NCBI GenBank assembly: GCA_001599715.1
Contig: BCHU01000010.1
Location: 372,001-436,000 of the forward strand
Origin: Phaeotremella fagi
Lineage: Eukaryota; Basidiomycota; Tremellomycetes; Tremellales; Phaeotremellaceae
Direction of reading: 5' to 3'
DNA: 64,000 nucleotides
The notes beneath the pieces were generated by a model that saw only the letters and a program-made list of their open reading frames with translations, had not been told where the DNA came from and did no database searches. Shown here in pieces: positions 55,876 through 64,000 of the stretch; positions within the stretch are counted from its first letter, which is position 1, and every line of letters starts with the position of its first letter. The position numbers and the translations under genes are program-made.

Positions 55876-56102
55876 CATTATAAATTGACTAGATGTTTGG
55901 GCATTTCTTGTCTTTCTCAACATCCATCTTTTCCCCTAATCTTATAAATACAAGTTAACTACTTCTTCAAAGAAACTTTTCCTCTTGTGAACACAAACAA
56001 CAACAAGTGCAAACACTTTCAACAATCTTCAGTTAATTGATTTACTATCAAGGTAAAGTCTCCTCTTCTTCAAAAAACAATAAAAAGTCCTCTTCAAACG
56101 AT

Positions 56103-57302
56103 ATGGGAAAAGGTAAAGAACGCGCTTCAAGAGAGCCAAGAGATCCAAGTTTCAATCCTGAGGTTGAGTACTCTTCTACAAGATACGTCGATCCAAGGGA
56201 TGGTCAGTACCCTTCTTCAAGTTATCCAAGTGCTCCAAACCCTTTGTCAAGTTACGGTCATCTAGGGGGTGAGTACCCTCCTTATCCAGATTACAGTCAT
56301 CCAGGGGTTGGGCAGCACCCTTCTCCTACAAGTTATGGTCAATCAGGTTATCCAGGGGCTGGCCAGTACCCTTCCATAAGTTACGGTCATCCAGAGGTTT
56401 ATTCATGGGGTCAGTATCCTTCTTTAAGTTACGGTGATCAAGTCCCATCTTCAAGTCTCCGTTATCCAGGTGGTCGAGAGGATGATCAGGTCCCCTCTTC
56501 AAGTTACGTTCAAGGTAGAGGTGATCCGGGGGGTGAACAGTACCCTACCCCAAAGAGAGTTAAAGCAAGCGAAATGAGAAAACAACGCACCATAGATGCG
56601 GCAGACAGATGGCACAAAAATGTAAGGTCACACATAAAGCTACACAACAGCAAGTGAGTAATGTCAAATGATTTATTCTGCCGCTACCTTGAGGTTAACT
56701 AACCAACAATCAATAGTGCTATCAAATCAATAACGCTTTGGTCCGACTTGATCCCTGGCTATAATCTTTATATCAGTGTCGCCGAAGGAACTAAGGTAAA
56801 CTCAAGAACTCAAGCCAAATCAGAGTTTTACTCCATGAGACAGGTCACGCTGTACCAGAAAGGGGAAATAGCTCTCACCTGCAGCCTTCAAGGAAGTCAG
56901 CTAAGCCAAACAGCATTGGAGAAAGTATTTGTACCTGGGCACATCATCCCTGCCGATACAACAATTGGCCCTATGGTGGAGAATCTTTACTATGCTGCGT
57001 CGGCAATCGCCAAGTATGCCAGAACGGAGCTCGATCCCTATCGTCAATCTCGTGGGGACAGCAGTGATCGCCACAGTCGTCTTCCCAGTCGTCCTCCCAG
57101 TCCTCCCAGTCACAGTCATCGTAGGAGTCCAGCCAACGACACCTTTGGGTTGGAAAGCCTCTCCCTCAACAAAGAATCAGGTTCCAATTATCACTCTCAT
57201 TATGGAAGCAGTAGATCTTTATGTGAATACTCAGAGTCCTCTGACGAGGAAGGTGATAAGCGGAAGTACACGAAAAAAAGAAAAGACTATCGATCAAACT
57301 GA
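56103..57302 (+). CDS. Tyr/Pro/Ser repeat protein with C-terminal unknown domain
   Basis: Two exons: 56103-56653 (phase 2) and 56717-57302; about 378 aa. Residues ~30-150 are about nine diverged copies of a Gly-x-Tyr-Pro-Ser-x-x-Tyr unit (GQYPSSSYPSAP, GEYPPYPDYSHP, GQYPSISYGHPE, GQYPSLSYGDQ, EQYPTPKR). Then comes a basic helix (MRKQRTIDAADRWHKNVRSH) and a folded-looking part (LWSDLIPGYNLYISVAEGTK; GEIALTCSLQGSQLSQTALE; IAKYARTELDPY). The tail is Ser/Arg-rich with HSRLPSRPPSPPSH and ends basic (KKRKDYRSN). Tyr/Pro/Gly repeats suggest a phase-separating or RNA-associated protein; that is inference. The intron is phase 2, as in family A. No recognised domain. Confidence 0.5.
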
Positions 57303-57410
57303 ATGGAGCCAGGAAAGACAGGATGCTTCTAGATATGTAACTATAGCCTTGATTTCATATTTCTATTTCCCAAAACCAGATTCACGACTGAAAAAACCAA
57401 CAAAAACACC

Positions 57411-57487
57411 AAAGAAAAAAAGAGAAAAGAAAAGAAAAGAAAAGAAAAGAAAAAAAAAAAAAAAAGGGGGGGGGGGGGGGGGGAGAC
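57411..57487 (+). repeat. Purine tract ending in A16-G18
   Basis: GAAAA repeats run into 16 A (57450-57465) and then 18 G (57466-57483) with no pyrimidine in 77 bases. It lies about 110 bp after the stop of the repeat-protein gene. Homopolymers this long are prone to assembly error, so exact lengths are uncertain. Confidence 0.7.
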
Positions 57488-57777
57488 TTGAAAATCACCA
57501 AGTATGGGAAGGGAAGGGGATTGTACATAGGTAGTTCTCAATGAATTTCAGTATCGTGCTATGGTTGAATCGGGCATTGAAATTGTTTCCGCACTACGTA
57601 CAGGATGCGCATGAAAATGAAGTGATGAAAAGTTCCATCAACAGTGTCACTGTCCTCTACAAGTTCGAGCACTTCCCGGACAGAGGTAGATGTGACAACC
57701 AAACATAGCATCCATATATACCCAGAGCTATAGTACAATGATTTAAACATCAATCCTGCTTTGACTTTTGCCCCAAC
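57488..57777. other. Intergenic
   Basis: About 290 bp between the purine tract and a minus-strand ORF. Nothing recognised. Confidence 0.3.
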
Positions 57778-58122
57778 CTAGACTAACGGATTCTTCCCAT
57801 TCATTCCATCCTTGAACCAGCTATAGACGGTAGCTTGATCATTTAAAACAGAACATAAATGTAAATTGATCTGTTCCAACCCCACACTCAGCTTTTGTAT
57901 CTTTGATTCTGCCTCATCTCCTCCTTCACCATGACTGGTGCTCTGTCTGGAATTAATTTCATCTCTCACTTGTTGCTCTAATAGCTCCGCTGCTTCCGTC
58001 ACTTTTGTTCCTTCAACATAGAACGAGCTACCTGCTGTATACAACTTGATTTCAAACTCGTCATCTCCATCACAGGACTTGGAGGTTACTTGAAGATAGG
58101 GATTTTGTGATGTGTGACTCAT
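57778..58122 (-). CDS. Family A-like 3' exon, probably a decayed copy
   Basis: Open frame from ATG 58122: MSHTSQNPYLQVTSKSCDGD, then the beta-type stretch DEFEIKLYTAGSSFYVEG and a helical part (AAELLEQQVRDEINS...), 114 aa. Layout resembles exon 2 of family A. Upstream on the minus strand an ATG at 58317 opens 36 codons to a good GTAAGT donor (58207) in phase 2, but both plausible acceptors put exon 2 out of frame. Either the first exon is different from what I can see or the copy is broken. Confidence 0.35.
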   Translation of the reverse strand: MSHTSQNPYLQVTSKSCDGDDEFEIKLYTAGSSFYVEGTKVTEAAELLEQQVRDEINSRQSTSHGEGGDEAESKIQKLSVGLEQINLHLCSVLNDQATVYSWFKDGMNGKNPLV

Positions 58123-59047
58123 GATATTGAAAGGTTCCTGGCTGAAAGCGATAAGTTCTTCGGTTCGCAAATGATATTTTTGACAACAAACACATGTATG
58201 TACTTACCTCTTGCAGCCAAATTGGTGATAGATTGGACCGGATTTTGAATCGCAACTGTGCCAACCCTTACAGCAGGTGGATAGCCATAGATGGGTATGA
58301 TCAGGAGGGAAAGGCATGTCCAGGGTGTTCTTTAAGCGCAACTGTAAGGAGTAAAAAATAAGTGAAAAGATTTATTTAGCAAACATACTGTACTTCCCTT
58401 GAATTATCTTGTAAAGCCTTCTGTGGGACACTTGGTCCTTCTGGTCTGTTGGAGGGTTCGAAAGACAAGGGAAAGTCTTTGTATACAAAGTCAGTCTCTC
58501 AAACCAATACTTGGTGGTGTCCTTAGGCACCTGCGTAGTGTGTCACAAATGGTAGTTGCCAATGAGAGAGCTCTCACATTGCATGACAATTCAGTTCTCT
58601 CAGAATGGTTGCTTCTTGGACCCAAGTCATTGGAACTAGCTACGGTATATACATACTAATACACTTTTTTGAAATTTTGTATAATCTCGCACCCGGGGAT
58701 ATCTTGGAGAAGAGCCTTGCCTCTTCCATTCTTCGAATCCCTCCTCAAGAGCAGCAAATGGATTGGCACCTTGCATCCCCTCTGAAATCCAGCTGTTACC
58801 TTCTCAGAGTGAGCTGTGCTTGAAGTTATGAAAGGATGGAAACATGCAGTCCCACGTTTGAGAAGACCAGTACATTTTGGCATCAGTTTTGGAAAAGGTT
58901 GCCAGCTGTTCAAGTTAAGGAGGCAGATATCTGAGTTTACCGCAAACACTACCCCAAGTGTACAGTACTCAAAGTCTTTCGTGACGATATCCAGGGTAGC
59001 CACAATCAGAGCCACAATTAAAACTATTCATCTTCCACTACAAGACC
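58123..59047. other. Intergenic, no supported gene
   Basis: Holds the candidate first exon just described (58317-58208) and then about 700 bp with only unsupported short frames on both strands. No RNA gene recognised. Confidence 0.3.
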
Positions 59048-59661
59048 TTAACATATAAACATTCTCTGGACTTTCCGTCTTATCCTCTCCTGACCACTTT
59101 CTTCTAATACCCTCTTCCTCACCCCATTACCTGGAACTTGACTCGTTCCAGACCAGATATCAGAGCGAGCCACAGCGAGATGATGTTCCAATATACGTTT
59201 TGTGACATCCAATAGATTCTCTCGATTACTGTCAAGAAATGCTCGATGGGACTGTCTCCAAGAGAAATGGCGAGCGAGTTTGTCTCGAAGCGTTTCACAC
59301 GCTTCCTGGATTGATACACCATGTTCATGTGTATCAATCTTGATACTAGGGTATGCAGGAGCTGTGATGGTGATGCTGACCGCTGATTTCCCATCATTGA
59401 TGTTTCGAACAGGATTATCTCCAAAAGAATGATCATAATCCGTCTCAACTATGATTTTGAAGTCTGTTTCGAACTCGCTTCGAAATCTGACAGGAGTCTC
59501 GCTATGAAAAGAGTAAGTTGGGGCGGATAACATCATTTAAATAGAATTGGAACCTACCTGGAAGTGAAATGTACGGTATGTGTGATGTCGGGAATTGAAT
59601 TGAACTTCCAAGTGATATACTTTGATGCAGATTGCTGTAACGGATCTCCCTTGCCTCCACT
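59048..59661 (-). pseudogene. Family A copy, 59 kb, start codon lost or frameshifted
   Basis: Exon 2 is 59501-59048 (151 codons): ETPVRFRSEFETDFKIIVET, then VSITITAPAYPSIKID, then helices ACETLRDKLARHF and LLDVTKRILEHHLAVARSDI. The intron is 59557-59502, phase 2, donor GTAGGT. Exon 1 in the matching frame reads SKYITWKFNSIPDITHTVHF..., resembling TSYIPTTSGQWTLEHTF of the 5.4-kb copy, but has no ATG before an upstream TGA near 59662. An ATG at 59719 opens a different frame through the same bases, so a one-base indel in exon 1 would explain the loss. The minisatellite starts right at that ATG. Basic C-terminus. Confidence 0.5.
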
Positions 59662-59718
59662 TCAGATCTCCTATCCACTTCTCAGTAGTTATATGTTCCT
59701 TCCATTTAGTTAGTATCA

Positions 59719-59840
59719 TAGCGTTAGAGCGTCAGAGCGTTATAGCGTTACCACTTTAGAGCGTAGCGTTAGAGCGTTAGTGCGTGGCGTTGTAGCGTTG
59801 AGGTATTATAGCGTTAGAGCGTTGTAACGTTGTAGCGTTT
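59719..59840 (+). repeat. GCGTTAG-type minisatellite
   Basis: About 13 diverged copies of an 8-11 nt unit, AGCGTTAG/AGCGTTGT (for example ATAGCGTTAGAGCGT), over 122 bp. It abuts the damaged first exon of the family A copy. It is not the TTAGGGG-type fungal telomere repeat. Confidence 0.7.
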
Positions 59841-60961
59841 TCAGATGTATATAAGGCTGGGATCTGGAGCATGATTTATCTCATCTTCTTCATCTCTTCA
59901 TCATCCTTTGACCTGCTTATCCTTTACTTATCCTGGCAACTCACATTGCCACTCATCCCTAGAAGTTTGAAGTACGACCGACCCCGTTGTCCAGCTTGTG
60001 AACACGATTGAGAGGATTGTGGAAGGATTTTTTGGGAGGTTTTCAATGTTTCTAGATCTCTCGGTCATGCATTTAACACTGTCTTTAAGATCTAGGCGTG
60101 TAGATTATCGATATAAGAGCCGCCGTTTCCTCACTTGCAACAGTATCTCGTCATTTATAGACAGCTCGTCAAGTATGCTCAGTATCTTCATACATCTTCA
60201 CGCAGTACAAGCGAGCACACACATATTACATTCAGTCAGTTAAAACGTTTCAAAGGTTCTGCGTCGGTAACGATGGTTCTAAGGATAAATTTCAAGGTAG
60301 TAAGCAGAATACTCAACCAAGATGTGAATGAGAACTGTGAACACTATGCTGGCACTAAGCGACTTGCTTTGAAAGAGATCTGTTTCACCAAAACTCAGGC
60401 GAAATTCCCTATACGCAAGTAGTCTGCGTTAAAACATGACAATTCCCTTCCCATCTCTCTCATTACTAAGGATCTACTATTGAATCACATACAGTGGCAG
60501 AGTCTGATCATTCACTTCGGACAATTTTTGTGGACAGTTATTACCTATGGTGATCGTGTCTGCGGACGATTCTCCCTACCGGTAAGCTAATGTGATTCAC
60601 TTTTTTTCTGCTCCGCTAAAGAGTTCTGTATGTAATCAGTCAAAGATGAGTTACCTTTTTAGATTGCTTATGGGACTTGTGAGAGTGCAGTCAGACACAT
60701 TATGCTATCTACGTGGCCTTAACTGGAAAGTTAAAGCTAACATCCTCTCCGACAACTTAGTGAAATGTGGCACCTATTACTTTTGCCACGAAACACAGCC
60801 GCAAAATGATATTGTGTGTGTGTACATACTCCATGGCTGTGTTGCGGGGTGAGAAAGCGGAAGTGTCTGGCAGCGAAAGTGGGATGTCAAATACCTTGTA
60901 CTCAATATCAAAGAACTTCATCTCTTGATCAATCAGACTTTCAATTTCCAAGCACTCCATC
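59841..60961. other. Intergenic, no supported gene
   Basis: About 1.1 kb upstream of the membrane protein. A frame at 60135-60422 and others have no domain, paralogue or convincing start context. No RNA gene recognised. Confidence 0.35.
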
Positions 60962-62483
60962 ATGTCTATCTATTCAAAGGTATACCCAAATGACATCTAC
61001 GAGTACTACGATCCAGAACCATTAATCACCGTTCCGAAAAGTAAACGATTCTCATCAGTGCTCAAAGTCCTCCTTTGGATATTTTTACTTCTTAGTAGTT
61101 GTTATTTGGGGGTTAGTATATGGTTGCTCTCAAGACAACCCTACTTACCTAGATCAAGTACTTATCCTGCAAACACTGTGAAAGGTATTGGAATCGTTTT
61201 CTCATCGAACGGTATCATTCGTATAGCTTTGACAGCTTGTATCAGTCTCCCAACCTCTATTTTATCTTGGGTCACTAAACGAGCTCACATGCTTCATACT
61301 AGATCTTCACCTAATGGTAATCTCGAAGTACCACTTTGGCAATCTCATGTTGGTTGGTTCAATCGTATCAATTATCTCACTTCGATCACTCTAATGTTCA
61401 TTATCACCGTTGCCCAAGCCAGTGCGGCTTTAGTCCTTTGTCCTCAGGTCAACTCATACTATACATCAAGCCTCGAAAGTTTCCAAGATGCAAACAAAGA
61501 CCGTCGATTCGTCGTACAATACGTTCCATTGGCAATGATAATCCACACCGGTTCCTTGATCGTCCTTTCCATTTGGGGTCTTTGCATGTTCTCAGATACG
61601 GAGAATGGTACCCTTCGTCAAGCTTTCCCTCAATCCACTTCGACCACCGAATCTCAAAGTATACCGATATCAAATGAGGTGAACAAAAATGTCATTCATT
61701 ATAATCCTGGACTAAAAGACACTGTATTCTGGAAAAGAAATGCTCGTTTTTTTGGTGTTGGCAACTGCTAGTTCACTTTTGATTATCGGACCATCAGCTT
61801 ATTGGGTACGAACGTACTATACAGAACTTAATATCAACTCATTCACACTAGAGACTTTCATGACTCAAAATGAGTATTTCTTCACTTACAGATTTGGAAG
61901 TTTTACCTCAACCTTAGTTACTGGTTTTGGGTTATTGGCTCTGGGCACATTTTTTATCGAGGTTTTCTCCCAATCAATCGACGTGATACTGACAAGATCC
62001 TACTGGAAACAATTATGGTGTTTAAGAAAGACGAGCCTTGATGGTAATCTTGATGTCGAAGGGATTTTCGCCATGATAAACAGACCACATTTCATTTGGT
62101 TGATCGCAATGGCTTCATTGGAAAGCTGGGCTCTATCAAATGCTCTAGTAGTCTTCAGTGCTTCAGAACCTCCAGACGGGATGGAAAAATATGATTATTA
62201 CGACGTGGAAGTTTGGGGTATAGTTAATTGGTTCGCTATACTTATTGGATTGGTTCTTTTACATTTAATTGTTAGTGTTTTAGTTTCACGTTTGAAAAAA
62301 TCAAGTAAAGATAATATGGCTACGTATGGCGCAAAGGAGTACTGGATTAAAAGTGGTGTTACTAAGGAATGGAATTCTTGGGGTGTCTTAGTAGAAGCTG
62401 AGATTGATCGTCCTGGTGTTTTGGGTTTCGGTTGGTATACTCGCAAAGCCGATACCATGGGATTATACAAGATTGGTGAGTGA
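60962..62483 (+). CDS. Multi-pass membrane protein split by a frameshift in a T7 run
   Basis: Two overlapping frames make one protein of ~506 aa. Frame 1, 60962-61771, has four hydrophobic helices (KVLLWIFLLLSSCYLGVSIW; GIVFSSNGIIRIALTACISL; TSITLMFIITVAQASAALVL; MIIHTGSLIVLSIWGLCMF). It ends just after the T7 run at 61747-61753. Frame 2 runs from there to 62483 with four more (FLVLATASSLLIIGPSAYWV; STLVTGFGLLALGTFFIEV; FIWLIAMASLESWALSNALV; WFAILIGLVLLHLIVSVL). With one T fewer the frames join as ...FWKRNARFLVLATASS. The halves look like an internal duplication (NGNLEVPLW... and DGNLDVEGIF...). A GTGAGT near 62475 may start a last short intron, so the 3' end is uncertain. No known family; possibly a sequencing error rather than a pseudogene. 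Confidence 0.55.
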
Positions 62484-62811
62484 ATGAGTATTCAAGGTGA
62501 CCTTCAGTCTAAATTGGGTTTCAGGTCACTTCCAGATGTAGATGCAGTGAAAGTGGTTGAGGTTTGAAGTTGTAAATATAAAATCTTTTGCGGGTGGTTT
62601 GTTCTTGCGATTTATGTTGATTATTGGTTACGTCGGTTTTGAAAAATATGACTTCACATTCGCTTTTCGCTTTGATTTGCCATAGTTCTCAGTGAAAAAT
62701 GCGAAGACAATCTTGTAATGACTGCATGTTTATTGCTTTGTCCCAATTTTTTGGTATCAGCTTCCATTACCTATTTCTTCTTCCCTTCAACAAGCTGGTT
62801 GATACCGCACA
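62484..62811. other. Convergent intergenic
   Basis: 328 bp between convergent ends. Might include a last small exon of the membrane gene (after TTCCAG near 62537). Nothing else seen. Confidence 0.3.
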
Positions 62812-64000
62812 CTACAAAGGGGGAGCACCGACAAGACGAGTAGTAAGACGTTCGTAAATCTTGAGCATATCAGACTAGTCAAAGTCAGTAAGAGGAAGTT
62901 CCTATAGTTTAGGACGATTCAGCTCACAGTAACACCCATAGCTGTTACGTCTGCACCGGCACCTGCGCCTTGGATGACCAATGGACGTGGTGAATATCTA
63001 AGATGTTAGTCTTACGGAGTAGTCAACAATTTACCTCTTGGTGTGGAATGAAATGATGTTGTCGGAACCTTTGAGAGCGGTTGCGAAAGCGTGATCGACG
63101 GGGTATCTTGAGAATGTCAATTATACTTCCACGTTACCAAACGGGGATAGTAAAACTCACTTGCCCAACTTAGCTTCAACCTTTCCATTCTTAACATCAA
63201 CTACACCGACGTATCTAACAACCATGCTTTCCTTTTTAGCTTCTTCTCTGAGATTTCCGAAGTATTCATCGCCTTCTTCCAGACGTGCCAAGTAATCTTC
63301 CTTGGTTGCTGCGTCTGCTAGGACGTCTGGAACCAATGATTGAGTTGGAACTGAGGCGTAGCCTTCTGGGAGGGATGGGGAGGTAGGGATCAAACGAGAT
63401 AGAATGGTTAATTTACGTGCTACGTCTGTGCCAGAGAGATCGTCTCTCGGATCAGGTTCCTGTTTCGAACATAATTAGTATTTCGGGGGGATTAGAGGTT
63501 TGACTTTAACAACATACAGTGTAACCCTTTTCTTTAGCTATCTTCACAACCTCTGAGAATTTGACATCACTTCCTTCAGCTTTACTGAATTCGTTGAAGA
63601 TATAACTCAAAGTTCCACTGAAAACACCTTCGATTTTCTCAATTTCGTCACCTGTACCAACTAAATCCTTTAGGGTTGAAAGAATGGGTAAACCAGCCCC
63701 AACGGTAGATTCACCGTACACAGTAGCTGCAGAATTGGGGAACGAAGATTCGTAAATAGATTTGTAGAGGGTTTCACTACCACTGAAACCTTTTTTATTT
63801 GGTGTAACAAGATGAACACCCATTTGTAAAATTGTTGGATACAGATTTGGGATGGTATCTGAACCTGTTGAATCGATGAAGATACCTGGTGCATCTGGAT
63901 GAGTCGATAGGACTGAGATTACAGATGGGATATCTAATGGTTTACCATGTTTTTCTAGGATTGGTAAGAAATTTGATGGGGTGAGTGGTGCTGCCAAGGG
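62812..64000 (-). CDS. HOM6: Homoserine dehydrogenase, C-terminal part (partial)
   Basis: Five exons are inside the window and the gene continues past the right edge: 64000-63518, 63459-63161, 63106-63035, 62997-62928, 62874-62812. The visible part lacks the N-terminal NAD(P) glycine loop. It shows IFIDSTGSDTIPNLYPTILQ, HLVTPNKKGFSG (catalytic-region Lys), YGESTVGAGLPILSTLKDLV, GVFSGTLSYIFNEFS, EPDPRDDLSGTDVARKLTIL and the C-terminal GAGAGADVTAMGV. The enzyme reduces aspartate semialdehyde to homoserine, the branch point toward threonine and methionine, in the cytosol. Length and order of motifs match yeast Hom6. Intact as far as seen. Confidence 0.92.

Noticed and set aside
59719..59840. Telomere-like TTAG repeats
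   Set aside because: Unit is GCGTTAG/GCGTTGT, not the TTAGGGG-type repeat, and it is internal between genes.

Overview
The window is nuclear DNA of a basidiomycete fungus, most likely a tremellomycete (Cryptococcus/Kwoniella type). The evidence is intron-dense genes whose introns are mostly 48-70 nt with GTAAGT/GTGAGT donors and CTAAC/CTAAT branch sites just before the acceptor, very small exons, no operons, and recognisable fungal orthologues. Genus is inference. All exon joins were read by eye by keeping frame across GT...AG introns; no transcript data were available.

Layout. 0-5 kb: 5' end of a DHHC-like membrane protein (-), an SR splicing factor (+) and an LRR protein (+). 5-8 kb: a tandem pair of small fast-evolving paralogues (-). 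8-23 kb: housekeeping block with a BEM3-type PX-PH-RhoGAP (-), an alpha/beta hydrolase (-) divergent from an NTF2/SnoaL-like protein (+), and the large glutamate synthase gene (+). 23-28 kb: a small MSPPPSE-type protein (+) and two divergent 2-oxoglutarate/Fe(II) oxygenases. 28-29.7 kb: NAD-isocitrate dehydrogenase subunit 1 (+). 30-37.5 kb: an accessory island of lineage-specific small proteins, comprising several two-exon paralogues on the minus strand and a tandem pair of single-exon acidic proteins on the plus strand. 38-42.6 kb: SmB (+), a nucleotidyltransferase-like protein (+) and a zinc-finger protein (-). 43-46.2 kb: a second MSPPPSE protein (-), a damaged third oxygenase (-), and a relic of a fourth. 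46.4-55 kb: AzgA-type purine permease (-), tRNA m3C methyltransferase (+), small basic protein (-) and a FYVE protein (+). 55-62.5 kb: second accessory island with degenerate repeats, a Tyr/Pro repeat protein, two decayed family members, a minisatellite and a frameshifted multi-pass membrane protein. 62.8-64 kb: 3' part of homoserine dehydrogenase (-).

How it fits together. The core genes serve nitrogen and amino-acid metabolism (GOGAT, homoserine dehydrogenase, purine uptake), the TCA cycle (IDH1), splicing (SR, SmB), polarity (Bem3), endosomal traffic (FYVE) and tRNA modification. Between them lie birth-and-death islands. The most interesting is a two-exon family with at least seven members and two decayed ones: exon 1 is about 25-45 codons, the intron is always phase 2, then comes a beta-rich segment and a C-terminal helical region resembling SRxLHTyFLSEETI. 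I know no described family for it. Other notable points are an apparent 4-nt microexon in SmB, a possible dual mitochondrial/cytosolic start for the tRNA methyltransferase, and a duplicated oxygenase promoter that still carries the stump of a deleted gene.
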